Source: Tilletia caries
Taxonomy: Eukaryota; Basidiomycota; Exobasidiomycetes; Tilletiales; Tilletiaceae
DNA length: 64,000 bases
Assembly: GCA_032718865.1 (NCBI GenBank)
Contig: JALUTQ010000018.1
Coordinates: 558,001 to 622,000, forward strand
Direction: 5' to 3'
The notes under the pieces were generated by a model. It made no database searches, was not told the origin of the DNA, and saw only the letters and a list, made by a program, of their open reading frames with translations. Below, piece after piece: positions 10,596 through 21,604 of the stretch. Numbering within the stretch: the stretch's first letter is position 1; each line of letters starts with the position of its first letter. The translations under genes were made by a program, and so were the position numbers.

Positions 10596-12525
10596 GTCTT
10601 ACTTTTCCTCCCCCACGCGGAACACGCGTCTCTCATCTGCAAAAGGTTGACACTCTCCTTTCGTTCCTTGCTCAGCCTAATCCGCGCCCTGAGGCCTAAA
10701 CGGCGAGAACGGACGGTGTCGTCAAGTGCACATATACACGTCCAACAGTCCGACTCGGACCTTCCCGAGGCAGCCCCAAGGCCCAGAAGTGTCGCTGCTC
10801 CTAGTTCTTACACCGGAATTGATGCTCGAAGTTGATGCGGCTGACAGCGATCTTCTTCACCCAAACGCAACGACGACGGCCTTCGAAAGGGTTCGTTCCT
10901 TATCCCCCGCTCCCTCCTCACGCGACCGGATCGTCGAAACTCAGCCCTCGGATGCTCCGTCTCCTCATCAGTTATCCGCCACATCCCACAACTCAGCACC
11001 AGCAGCACCATTCTCGCTTATCGGCACTGCCCCGGCCATGCTGTCCTCCACATCAGCTATGTCATCTTTCTCCGCTCACCAACACACCGGCGAAATTATC
11101 TCGGTCCTTGCACCCGTTCCGCCGCGCGTGCAGGGCGAGCGACGGTTGGATAGGTACAGCTGGAACGTACGGCGTAAGCAAGAGAGCTGCGGCTGCGGCT
11201 GTACCGCTGTCACCATCGATGAGCTCTTCCGCTGGTGGTGGGATCGGATCCAAGTTCTCCCTACGTCGACGGGTGAGCGAGGAAGGTCTCGGTCTCGTTG
11301 GCCGAGCAGGTCATCCGCCATGACCACCTCCCCGCTCGACAGCGCTCGGCGCAGTATGAGTCTAGTCAGCCACTCGCTTCCAATCTCACTGACCGAAGCC
11401 ATCGCCTCATCTTCCATCTATTCTACCACCACTCGCCCTCACGCTCACTCTCACTTCCACCATCGCGCTAGCTAACCCTTCCCTCCTTACTCTCACAGCA
11501 ACCCTCCTCCACGATGTCTGACCGCTGACCGCGCCGTACGCTCTCTGCCGTGATCTGGTCACTGACTCTCCTTATCTCCTCGTTCGCCTCGCGTCTTTGT
11601 TTTATACGGGATTTCTCTACTCCCGCTCCTACTCTTCCAATTCTTTCCAGCTCCCTCCCTTTCTTTCCCCCTCTCCCTCTCCCCGGCTGCTTCTTTATTT
11701 TCTCCGGTCCGATTCCCCGTCTGCTCCCCTATTTTCTCCTTCACTCCTTCTGTCTCAGCTTCGCGGCTTTTTTGCCCCTGTCTTCTCTTTCATTGCATTC
11801 ACAGCTGTTCTCTGTCATCGTCTCCTCTCTGCACAATCAGTAACATCATTGGGCGTTGCTTTCTGCTTCTTTGGTACATACGGCCGTGCGGGATAATTCA
11901 CTACGTGTGTTAAGTACCTTGATCAACATTCAACATGTGACATGAACAATGATAATGATAGCTACGGTCACAACGGCGTGGCGAAGCAGACGAAGGGTAG
12001 CGAAGCTACCCTGAGCTTCTGCGTAGCCATGCCAAGCTGGCTTTCATCCATAATCCATATGTCATCTCATGACATGCTTTTTGTGTTCCGGTGGCGCGGG
12101 GCGCCTCCCAGTCAGTTTCGGAGGAAATCTACCAAGACTTCTGCCAGGCCATAAGGATCAGAGGTCTACACCGAGTCTGGGGGATCCTCTGGCCTTCAGC
12201 CAGGTCACTATCCATTGGGGCAAACTTGGCGGGGAAGAAGTATGTACCCCTGCGCGCGACGCATATAATCAGGCAGAACTCGAAAATGGCGTTGTTCCCG
12301 CGCTTCAAATTTCACACACTAGTCCATCACACCCTTACACATCTTTCTGACATGACTGGAGAGAAATTGAGTCAGAGTTTAGCGAGATCCGACTGTTTGA
12401 AGTATGTTGTGTAGGAATACGTGAGGTTTGGATTCGGAAACCTTTTCTCGGCCGAAAGAAATTGCTCAAGCTTTGTTCCAATTTCTAACAACATAAATGG
12501 ATTTGGGAGATGGCCACAACCTTGA
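10596..12525. other. low-complexity and unassigned sequence of the 12.3-kb insert
   Basis: Contains a Ser/Pro/His-rich open frame (10726-11475) without recognisable homology, a pyrimidine-rich stretch (11620-11800), a long hairpin repeat (11962-12030) and AT-rich spacer. No gene can be supported. Confidence 0.4.
11962..12030. repeat. palindromic hairpin repeat, copy 1
   Basis: Core GAAGGGTAGCGAAGCTACCC with flanking arms (..GGCGTGGCGAAGC / GCTTCTGCGTAGCC..) gives a near 60-bp palindrome. Related copies lie at 57848-57905 and 58015-58075. Confidence 0.7.
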
Positions 12526-13525
12526 GGGCCTGTTCAGTAGCAAGCCAGGGCCCTTTTCGCAGGCTTGAAATTCCAGAGAATTTTGGCACTCTGATCAGAC
12601 TTGCTTTTAAGCCTGAGCCAACATCTGCGAGCTGATCACCGGCTTGGAAAAACGCGTGTTCGAGGCACGTCTAGAAAATTAGCAGACGCGACGCGTCTTC
12701 TTTGCGCACCTCTGCTGCCATCAACAAGCCGCATTCATAGTCTCAACTCTCACAAGTCACACACATCCTCGCTCGTGAGTCTCTGAGCGTCGTGGACTTG
12801 ATACCCATCGCGCTTCTTACTCCCAAATCCCAATCTCTCCACCGCTTTCCAGGTTACGGCAGCCGGGCAGCTCACGTCATCAGCTCCCCAACGACGCGCT
12901 CGGACGCGCCGACGGCTCTTGTTCTCTCCGCCTACGCCCTTACTCGTCGACCTCGGACCTCGGCCTCCCTCACGGGCTTATCACACCACACCGTGAGCCT
13001 CGTTCGCGCTACACAATGACAGCACGCTCTAATGTTCACTGACACAACTCTCTCTTCTTTCAGTGCACTATCTCGAGCAACACTTCGCTCGGTCTCCTTC
13101 CGGTCCGTCTTCTTCTTTTTGACGCTGTCTGTGAGTCCTGTGCTCTCTGTCTGCTTTCTCTCGCTGCGCGTCTCAATGCAACAGAGGACTGAAAGTGTTC
13201 TTGTTCCTTCTCTTTGATTTCATTACAGGACAGATACGCTTGTTGCACGCGTCTTTGGCTCTCTCCCGCGCGCCCTCATCTACTGCTGGCCGCCTGGATC
13301 CATACGCTGTCAAGGTCAGTGTCTCCCGTCGTCTTCGCGTTGCTGCCTGCCTCGTTGCTGATATAGATCAATGCAATCTTACTTTTTCTATCGTCAGCCG
13401 CACGAATCATCGTATCTTTTCTGGTTTCGTCTCCCGTGAGTGCATCAGACCCGGATGCTAGACTTTTTGCCTATGTTTTACATATACTGACATGTATTCC
13501 CTCTATGATTGCACGATGATGCAGA

Positions 13526-14921
13526 ATGATACATCAACGTCTACGTCCCGTGCGTCCGCTTGCCTCGTTCTCTGCTCGTCGTCGGGATCAGCGGCGAAGA
13601 TCTGTGCTCGCCGCTGTTTCGATTGCAGCAGCGATGTATGCGCGCCGCTACTTCGTCAAGGAGGAGAAATACACGGGTAACGGTCAGCGTTTCGTGGAGA
13701 GTCTTTTCGATGGAAGCAGTGTAGTGTTTCGAGAGGCACTAGGCGTCCGCCCTGCCGTCTTTTCTGCCCTACTCGTACAGCTCGAGACAGAGACAGCCTT
13801 CGGCGGCACTCGCTGCATCTGCGCCCGCGAACACTTGGCCATATTTCTTTGGACAGCACGCTGGGCGGCTACCTGCCGTCTCGTGGCCATCACATTTGGC
13901 CACTCTACCGCTACAATCTCGAGGTGAGTATACCTCCAACCAGCGATCCCAAGCTTCCAAGCTTACACCTTATTGACTACATAATACATCTTCACTTCAG
14001 TTCTTTTCGGCGCACTATCGCGGCCCTGTTGACGCCTTCAGTCTACCAGAAATACATCAGAATGCCAACAAACTCAACCCCGGTCCCTGAGCGCATTCAG
14101 CGCGACCCATCGGTGCGCGCGTTCTCAGCAGTGGTTGGAGCCGTCGATGGCACTCATTATCCCGCACGCCCTCCAGCGAACGTTCGTCAGCGCTTTCGCA
14201 ACCGCAAAGGTACCTTGTCATTCAACGTACTTGCCGCGTGTTCGTTGGACATGATGTTCCAGTACGTCTACACTGGATGGGAGGGAAGTGCTGCAGACTC
14301 GATGATATTTCACAGAGCTCGGCAACTCAGCTGGCGAGTCTCAAAGGGAAAGGTCTGGCTGGGAGATGCCGGATTCCCGTCATGTGATTCCCTGTTGGTT
14401 CCCTTCCGCGGCACGCGTTATCACCTGAAGGAATGGGGACCAACTGCAGACCAGTGAGTATCACCGTTGCCTGCACCAGGGCGCATGATCCACATGCCAC
14501 TATGCCTATCAATCTCATGGTTCTTTTTATTCCTTCTTGTAGACCGCGGAATGCTCACGAGCTCTACAACAAGAAGCACGCGTCCCTTCGCAGCGTGGTA
14601 GAGCGCATCTTCGGCGTGATTCAAGAGCGATTCAAGATCCTCGTAGCCGGGTGCGATTACGACCTCAAGACCCAGGCCAACGTGTTTCCCGCCCTCGCTG
14701 TAGTCCACAACTTCATTCGACTGCACGACCCGGACGACACGACTCCTCATCCGGACGACGACAATCGCGGAGGCGACATCGATGTCGCGGACGAGGGAGA
14801 CCTCAGTCGCACCTCATGCACCACCTCGGCGGAGAAGAAGAGGGGCGAGAAGGAGCGAGAGAAGGTAGCTCAGAGCTTGTGGATGTCCTACCGAGTCAAG
14901 AAGAGTGCGCTTGGTGTCTAA
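13526..14921 (+). CDS. PIF/Harbinger DDE transposase, intact
   Basis: Exons 13526-13923, 14001-14453 and 14543-14921 sum to 1230 nt (409 residues) with GT..AG junctions and no stop. The catalytic Asp residues are in VVGAVDGTHYPARPP and WLGDAGFPS, the Glu in VVERIFGVIQERF. The C-terminus is acidic then basic. A 5' exon or a start in the leader 12600-13500 is possible because that stretch is also intron-like. The enzyme is expected to cut at the GGGCCTG ends of this element. With the Myb gene at 15130-16527 intact too, this copy could be active or recently active. Confidence 0.88.
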
Positions 14922-15129
14922 TGTGCTGCCTACAACTAGTATTACCTATTTCTATGCTTTCCTTCACCGTCCCCACAATACATGTTCCTCTTTCTGTTAC
15001 GGCCTAGAGACCAGTGCGAGGAGGGAGAACAAGAAGGAAAGGAGAATAACCGCGCATGGGCATGTCACATGTGAATTGAGAAGTTGAGAAAGACAACGCG
15101 AATGATGAGGCATAATGCAGAGACAGCCA

Positions 15130-16527
15130 TCAGGGCTCTGTGTTGGACAAAACACGACGGAGGTAGGCCTCGCGGATCTGTTCCGTGCCGGTGCGCTTGG
15201 AGGCAGCCAGGGTCACATAGGCGCGGGCGGCTCCGCAGTTCTCAGCAAAGTGAGAGACAAGGACGGCCACCTCATCGACGTCGAAGCTGTCGGCGTCGAG
15301 CTCGAGGAGAAGGCGAGTGGCCGCGTCGATTGGGTCCTCATCCCGGTTGGAGGAAGGTCCGGCCTCGGGCTGTGCCATGACGGACAAAATGTCAATCATG
15401 CGGTCAAACTGATCGCTGCCTCCACCACGACGCTTGGTGGCACTTTGAGGGGCGGTGGAGGGAGCGGCGCGCTTCTTTCCTTTGACGTCCTTTATTTGAG
15501 AAGATGAATGTCAATATGCGGAGGAAAAGGGAGGAGATACGAGAGAAATGCTGAGATACTTACCTCGTCCGCTTCATCCTCTTCGATGTCGTCTGGTGCT
15601 TCGCCCGTCGAGCCCAAGGCAGGGTCGAGAGCGAATTCGCCGGTGGCCACGGCCTCGGAGCAGAGTTCATCCACACGGACGTAATACCAAAGGCCCTTCT
15701 TGCGCCATTTCCGGGCCTTGGGGTTCTTCTAAATGGGAGTCAAGACAGTAAAAGGGTTCAGAAACCAGGAACATTGCATACAGCACAGCTGCAAAACAGA
15801 AAGATCATGAAATTTACCTCCACGTAGGCCTCCCAAACGGCAGTCTCCGCTTCGATGCAGTTCTCTTCGGCATTCCATCCGAAACCAGACTGAGCAACAA
15901 TGCCGCGGACCTCACGCCAAGCCGCCTTCATCTGTCAGAGTAGAAGGAAACATGAGTCAATCATCTGAGACCTGTTGGTCGCTGGGAGTGGGAGTGGGAG
16001 TGTGGGACAGAGGTCGAGGACGAATGAGTGATGACTTACAATCTTCCAGTGGTTTTCGACCGCCTTATTGTCCTTCGCCTTGGCCTTGCCGCTCTTCTTG
16101 CTGCCGGGGGCCGCTGCTTTGGCAAGAGCAACCTCAATGTCGTGATACGTGGATGCCTAACAGTCAACAGTAGTCAACAACAGGAAATATCAAAAGAATG
16201 AGGCATCAATGAAAAGCTTTGATAGTTCAGCCACGCAGTTGGGACTCTTACCTTGAACCCGTTGTCGGAGGCTGCACCACTGGCCTTGACTTCCTCGAGG
16301 ATATCCAACAAAATTTCCTCCTCTTCCTTGACCCACATGACCTTTTCCTTTGCCGTGTCTTCAGCTTCCTGCGGGGTGATCTGCGCATCACCCGCGGGAG
16401 GAACAGGAGCACCACCAGGCTGACCTGGAGCGGGAGGAGGGGAAGGGGGAGACGAAGAGGCAGGAGCTGCACCGGAGGCAGGAGCTGCACCGGAGGCAGG
16501 AGCTGTGTTCCTTGTACGACTCGCCAT
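15130..16527 (-). CDS. Myb/SANT-like protein of Harbinger-2, copy 1 (intact)
   Basis: Five exons on the minus strand: 16527-16252, 16156-16040, 15931-15818, 15728-15564, 15489-15130. They sum to 1032 nt (343 residues). An Ala/Pro/Ser-rich N-terminus with a repeated ASGAAP unit precedes the Myb/SANT-like region (VMWVKEEEEILLDILEEVK, ..VENHWKIMKAAWREVR, ..SGFGWNAEE). An acidic linker, a basic segment KGKKRAAP and a helical C-terminus follow. Exon number and phase match the Harbinger-1 gene, confirming the model. The start is the ATG at 16527, preceded by an in-frame GTG. Role: end-binding and nuclear import partner of the transposase. Confidence 0.87.
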
Positions 16528-17109
16528 GTTCACTCACTTTGAACTGTTGAGTGTCTTGTTGGTACGGAGAGAAAAAGAATGTCCAGAGATGATGGTGGGC
16601 ACGACTCAGGATGAACTCAGATGAAAAGACCGGAATCTTCCTGTTTCAACGCGTCCTCACGGTGGTATACGCGACGCGTAAAATGGCAAATGAGATGAGA
16701 AAAAATGAAAATGAGGTGAGGATGCGCAGGCTTGGTTCAACCCGCAAAAATTTGCAGGCTTGCGGTCTGTATGGGCGGGCTTGAAAAATTTCAAGCCTGC
16801 GCTTCGACCGTCAAAGCCCGCGCTCGCTGCTGATCGCAGACTCACTACAGCGCGTGTTTAACTGAGCCCGGGCTCACTTTCAAGTAAGGCCGGTCTGCTA
16901 CTGAACAGGCCCTGAGTCTGGGGAATACCTCTGGACTCTAAAATCACCGTCCCCACAATACATGTTCCTCTTTCTGTTACGGCCTAGAGACCAGTGCGAG
17001 GAGGGAGAACAAGAAGGAAAGGAGAATAACCGCGCATGGGCATGTCACATGTGAATTGAGAAGTTGAGAAAGACAACGCGAATGATGAGGCATAATGCAG
17101 AGACAGCCA

Positions 17110-18514
17110 TCAGGGCTCTGTGTTGGACAAAACACGACGGAGGTAGGCCTCGCGGATCTGTTCCGTGCCGGTGCGCTTGGAGGCAGCCAGGGTCACATAG
17201 GCGCGGGCGGCTCCGCAGTTCTCAGCAAAGTGAGAGACAAGGACGGCCACCTCATCGACGTCGAAGCTGTCGGCGTCGAGCTCGAGGAGAAGGCGAGTGG
17301 CCGCGTCGATTGGGTCCTCATCCCGGTTGGAGGAAGGTCCGGCCTCGGGCTGTGCCATGACGGACAAAATGTCAATCATGCGGTCAAACTGATCGCTGCC
17401 TCCACCACGACGCTTGGTGGCACTTTGAGGGGCGGTGGAGGGAGCGGCGCGCTTCTTTCCTTTGACGTCCTTTATTTGAGAAGATGAATGTCAATATGCG
17501 GAGGAAAAAGGGAGGAGATACGAGAGAAATGCTGAGATACTTACCTCGTCCGCTTCATCCTCTTCGATGTCGTCTGGTGCTTCGCCCGTCGAGCCCAAGG
17601 CAGGGTCGAGAGCGAATTCGCCGGTGGCCACGGCCTCGGAGCAGAGTTCATCCACACGGACGTAATACCAAAGGCCCTTCTTGCGCCATTTCCGGGCCTT
17701 GGGGTTCTTCTAAATGGGAGTCAAGACAGTAAAAGGGTTCAGAAACCAGGAACATTGCATACAGCACAGCTGCAAAACAGAAAGATCATGAAATTTACCT
17801 CCACGTAGGCCTCCCAAACGGCAGTCTCCGCTTCGATGCAGTTCTCTTCGGCATTCCATCCGAAACCAGACTGAGCAACAATGCCGCGGACCTCACGCCA
17901 AGCCGCCTTCATCTGTCAGAGTAGAAGGAAACATGAGTCAATCATCTGAGACCTGTTGGTCGCTGGGAGTGGGAGTGGGAGTGTGGGACAGAGGTCGAGG
18001 ACGAATGAGTGATGACTTACAATCTTCCAGTGGTTTTCGACCGCCTTATTGTCCTTCGCCTTGGCCTTGCCGCTCTTCTTGCTGCCGGGGGGGGGCCGCT
18101 GCTTTGGCAAGAGCAACCTCAATGTCGTGATACGTGGATGCCTAACAGTCAACAGTAGTCAACAACAGGAAATATCAAAAGAATGAGGCATCAATGAAAA
18201 GCTTTGATAGTTCAGCCACGCAGTTGGGACTCTTACCTTGAACCCGTTGTCGGAGGCTGCACCACTGGCCTTGACTTCCTCGAGGATATCCAACAAAATT
18301 TCCTCCTCTTCCTTGACCCACATGACCTTTTCCTTTGCCGTGTCTTCAGCTTCCTGCGGGGTGATCTGCGCATCACCCGCGGGAGGAACAGGAGCACCAC
18401 CAGGCTGACCTGGAGCGGGAGGAGGGGAAGGGGGGGAGACGAAGAGGCAGGAGCTGCACCGGAGGCAGGAGCTGCACCGGAGGCAGGAGCTGTGTTCCTT
18501 GTACGACTCGCCAT
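17110..18514 (-). pseudogene. Myb/SANT-like protein of Harbinger-2, copy 2 (frame-broken duplicate)
   Basis: Same gene in the second tandem unit. Exon 1 has a G7 run at 18430-18436 where copy 1 has G5, and exon 2 has a G9 run at 18087-18095 where copy 1 has G5. The first change ruins the Myb region. The second brings the frame back by net six bases, so exons 3 to 5 would be in register. Introns and all other bases match copy 1. Either a very recent duplicate damaged only by slippage, or a sequencing artefact. Confidence 0.88.
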
Positions 18515-18946
18515 GTTCACTCACTTTGAACTGTTGAGTGTCTTGTTGGTACGGAGAGAAAAAGAATGTCCAGAGATGATGGTGGGCACGACTCAGGATG
18601 AACTCAGATGAAAAAGACCGGAATCTTCCTGTTTCAACGCGTCCTCACGGTGGTATACGCGACGCGTAAAATGGCAAATGAGATGAGAAAAAATGAAAAT
18701 GAGGTGAGGATGCGCAGGCTTGGTTCAACCCGCAAAAATTTGCAGGCTTGCGGTCTGTATGGGCGGGCTTGAAAATTTCAAGCCTGCGCTTCGACCGTCA
18801 AAGCCCGCGCTCGCTGCTGATCGCAGACTCACTACAGCGCGTGTTTAACTGAGCCCGGGCTCACTTTCAAGTAAGGCCGGTCTGCTACTGAACAGGCCCT
18901 GAGTCTGGGGAATACCTCTGGACTCTAAAAGGCCAGGCCGGTCCCG

Positions 18947-19084
18947 ATCACCTTCTCCGCTCTCGCTGCTCTCCCTTGTACTTAGTTACTCTGAGCAATT
19001 ATTCACCCTTCTCTCCTATCTCAGAGGCGTTGCCTACTACAGAGGACGCAGTCCTACTTACTCTACTAGCTGCTAGCTAGGATA
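18947..19084 (+). repeat. 5' LTR, last 138 bp, followed by a primer-binding site
   Basis: Identical to 20990-21127. The next bases, TGGTGATGAGAGTGC from 19085, begin with TGG directly at the LTR edge and are the likely tRNA primer-binding site. Confidence 0.9.
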
Positions 19085-19683
19085 TGGTGATGAGAGTGCT
19101 TCTCTCAGCTGTCCGGACGACGGAGGCTGAGCACCCGCCGCCGCCCGACTACGATCTCGCCGAGATCTCACCTTCTAGACCATCTCGCTGAGATGCGTCC
19201 TGCTGCGCTGCAGCCTACCAAACGACGGACACTGGAGACTCGTCGCCCTTGACAGTTGCGCTGCGACGTCAATATCAAGTTTTCCTCCTCGAGCGATTGG
19301 CACGTCACCATCGCAGTCGGTTCCTCCTCTTCAACTTTCTTTGCAGTTGCACATCTTTTCAACCAACTCCTTCCGCCCGCCATCCTTCCACAGACCACAC
19401 GTCATCTGCTTTCGACTTAGCATCGATACAGCACGCTTTTCCTCCCGGTCTCCGCCCTCAAACCGGTCCACCTGTCCAGATGCGCGCCGGCGCCGGTAAG
19501 CACCAGCTTCTTTGCTCGGCGCGACTCTTCTCTCTATCAGCGCGGGAGTGTCGAGGTCGAGCAATCCCTCCGCCCCCGACAGCTGTTTCTTTTCGCGAGA
19601 CCTCTCCAGAACACATCACGGAGTCGGCGTCGCCAAGAACACACCCCGCCACCCGCACACCAACACCCGCATACACACACACG

Positions 19684-20867
19684 ATGAGCTCAACAACACA
19701 GCGCCTCATCGCACCGGACGAGGTCGCAAAGAACAGCACCGCAGACTCATGCTGGATCTCCTACAAGGGAAAAGTCTTCGATGTCTCCTCCTTCCTCGAG
19801 AACCACCCGGGCGGGGACGACTACATCCTCAAGTATGCAGGCAAGGACATCAGACTCGCCATGGACGGCCCTGACGAACACTCCCACTCCGACTCCGCAT
19901 ACGAGCTCCTCGACGAGTTCCTCATCGGCCGTCTCGCACGCACAGATAGCCCAGAGGAGTCCTCCGCCGTCGCACCCGCCTCCGAAGGTGGCGCAGGCTT
20001 CTCAGGCAAGGACGACGCCATCGTCATCACCGAGGACTTCCACCCCGAAGAGACCGACCACGCCCAGGACCGCAAGAAGCACGCGTTCCTCGACCTGACT
20101 GAACCGCTCATCCCGCAGATGCTCTTCGCCACCTTCAGCAAGGACTTCTACCTCGCGCAGGTACACTCGCCCCGCCACCTCAAGGACCCCGCGCGTCTGT
20201 TCGGACAGTGGTACCTGGAGATGTTCACTCGGACGCCCGGGTACGTCGTCCCTGCCTTCTGGGGACCTATCACTGCCGCCCTCTTCTACCGCTCCATCGT
20301 CCAGTTCGTCGACCCCAAGGGCGCCGGTGCACAGCCGATGTTCAGCCTCGACCTCTCATCGCACCACATCGTCTCCAGCCCGTTCACCTTCGCCACTCCG
20401 CTCTCGCCCGCTTTGGAGCCGGGAGCATTCCAGATGGCAGCGTGTACCAAGACGCTGCCGTGCTTTGCCATCGGGTTCGTCATCTGGACCATCTTGGAAT
20501 ACGTCCTGCATCGGTTCCTGTTCCATGTCGATGACATGCTGCCCGACAAGCCATCTTCCTCCTCCTCCACTTCATCCTCCACGGTATTCACCACTACCTC
20601 CCCATGGACAGACTGCGACTGGTCATGCCACCGCTCCTGTTCACCCTCCTGCAGGCACCCTTCACCTCGCTCGGCTACGCCCTCTTCTCACCAGCAGTCG
20701 CCAACGGCATAATCTCAGGTGCCTTCACAATGTACATTAGCTACAACTGCATGCACTACGCCCTTCCTTGTTCCCCTGCGCTCTCTCCACGCTACCTCTC
20801 CTGGCTCACACCCGTTGCAGTTATCCTTTCATGCCGACTCGGGACAGTCGTCTTCTAAGGGTGGGCA
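19684..20867 (+). pseudogene. sphingolipid fatty-acid 2-hydroxylase (SCS7/FA2H-like), retro-captured and truncated
   Basis: From the ATG at 19684 the frame encodes a cytochrome b5 domain (residues ~1-80, KGKVFDVSSFLENHPGGDD with the haem-binding HPGG). The hydroxylase domain follows, with WTILEYVLHRFLFHVDDMLP and its first His box. At about 20550 the frame shifts, and IFLLLHFILHGIHHYLPMDR with the second His cluster continues in another frame through VMPPLLFTLL to YISYNCMHYAL. The last His boxes (HHY..) are absent because the 3' LTR begins at 20868. Family role: alpha-hydroxylation of ceramide fatty acids in the ER. No intron interrupts 19684-20750, consistent with a cDNA origin. The GC-rich leader 19249-19683 resembles a fungal 5' UTR. 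Start chosen because the b5 domain begins at once after it. Confidence 0.85.
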
Positions 20868-21127
20868 TGTGCTGGTGTACCACGTGGCTGGACCACGTGC
20901 TCCCCTCTTATATCTTATCTCTTATATTCCTTTCTCTCTTTTCTAATCACTTCTCCTTCTCTCGGCCGAGAGCCTTCCCTTTCTTCCTCATCACCTTCTC
21001 CGCTCTCGCTGCTCTCCCTTGTACTTAGTTACTCTGAGCAATTATTCACCCTTCTCTCCTATCTCAGAGGCGTTGCCTACTACAGAGGACGCAGTCCTAC
21101 TTACTCTACTAGCTGCTAGCTAGGATA
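20868..21127 (+). repeat. 3' LTR of the SCS7-carrying element
   Basis: Intact 260-bp LTR, TGTGCTGG...CTAGGATA, preceded by a purine tract and followed by ACTGC. A TTATAT stretch near 20910 could serve as TATA box. Confidence 0.88.
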
Positions 21128-21153
21128 ACTGCTCAGCTAAGGATGGGTGCGGA

Positions 21154-21184
21154 GGGCCCCGGAGTGCTCCGTACTCCGGGGCCC
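21154..21184. repeat. 12-bp GC-rich perfect hairpin
   Basis: Stem GGGCCCCGGAGT / ACTCCGGGGCCC with a 7-base loop GCTCCGT. The same GCCCCGGAGTG wording recurs at the ends of the hAT-like element at 21605, so this may be the scar of a related element. Confidence 0.75.
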
Positions 21185-21604
21185 CTACTCCGGCTGACTC
21201 TATGAATCATCGCTGCTGCAACATCGAGCTCGAAGTGGGTGGTATTCGGTCGCGCGCTCACCTTTACGTCGTGGAAGGACCCTCGTACGAGCTTCTTCTT
21301 GGTCGCCCTTGGCAACGCGCGGTTCGATACGAGCACCGCGACATTGAACAAGGTCTCCTCGTCACCATCTATGAGCCCGGCAGCAATGTTCCTCACTCCT
21401 TCATGGCAGCCCCGGCCGAGCAATTTGATCCTCGTTCTTCTTACTTGACCGAAGGAGTTGACAGCGTGCGCGAAGTCTCACACTTGCTGTGTGTCACGGA
21501 GTTGGAAGCGGTCCTGGAAAGGGAAGCCGGTGACCAAGAAGCGGCATTCCTTTCCGGAGAGCTACGGTACAGAAGCGACCCCAAGCCACCGTCAGCGATG
21601 ACGA

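Larger units (their letters stand above)
12526..16912. mobile_element. Harbinger-2, complete PIF/Harbinger transposon
   Basis: Inverted ends GGGCCTGTTCAGTAGCA (12526-12542 and 16896-16912) with TGA on both sides (12523-12525, 16913-16915). It contains an intact DDE transposase on plus and an intact Myb/SANT gene on minus. Subterminal CAGGCTTG/CAAGCCTG repeats occur at both ends. The element sits inside the 12.3-kb insert and split its asymmetric terminal repeat region. Its right half plus 31 bp of flank was later duplicated in tandem, so a second right end is found at 18899. Confidence 0.92.
14964..18930. repeat. 1.98-kb tandem duplication of the right half of Harbinger-2
   Basis: Unit 1 is 14964-16943 (1980 bp), unit 2 is 16944-18930 (1987 bp). 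Line-by-line comparison shows the same sequence except for five homopolymer-length differences: +1 A, +4 G, +2 G, +1 A and -1 A. These sum exactly to the 7-bp length difference. Each unit includes the right inverted repeat, the TGA and 28 bp of outside flank, so the duplication happened after insertion. Confidence 0.95.
6659..18946 (+). mobile_element. 12.3-kb insert with gene fragments (Helitron/Helentron-like candidate)
   Basis: This block separates the two halves of one LTR at an AT dinucleotide (AT at 6657-6658 and again at 18947-18948). Its left end is TTCCCCAGACTC followed by a small palindrome ACTCTTTAGAGT. The inverse of that end, GAGTCTGGGGAAT, lies at 18901-18913, 33 bp inside the right end, an asymmetric inverted repeat. 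It carries fragments of three unrelated host genes with their introns, all on the plus strand. An AT target, asymmetric inverted ends and same-strand gene fragments with introns are features of Helitron-type elements. No Rep/helicase gene is present and the right end does not finish in the canonical CTRR. A non-autonomous relative or another capture mechanism is therefore open. Confidence 0.5.
6535..21127 (+). mobile_element. LTR retrotransposon carrying a host SCS7-like gene, 5' LTR split by a 12.3-kb insert
   Basis: The 3' LTR is 20868-21127 (260 bp). Its first 122 bp match 6535-6656 (5 differences). Its last 138 bp match 18947-19084 exactly. The two pieces add up to exactly 260 bp. ACTGC precedes 6535 (6530-6534) and follows 21127 (21128-21132), the 5-bp target duplication of one integration. 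Directly after the rejoined 5' LTR comes TGGTGATGAGAG, a plausible primer-binding site starting TGG. Directly before the 3' LTR comes a purine-rich AAGGGTGGGC. The 1783-bp internal region (19085-20867) has no gag or pol and contains the SCS7-like frame. Seen: LTR halves, duplication, cargo. Inferred: non-autonomous element that captured a host transcript. Confidence 0.82.

Noticed and set aside
10726..11475. 249-codon plus frame in the 12.3-kb insert
   Set aside because: Ser/Pro/His-rich without motif; cannot be linked to flanking exons.
18900..18946. Canonical Helitron 3' end (CTRR with preceding hairpin)
   Set aside because: The edge reads GGTCCCG before AT and the possible hairpins are weak; therefore only a Helitron-like label is used.
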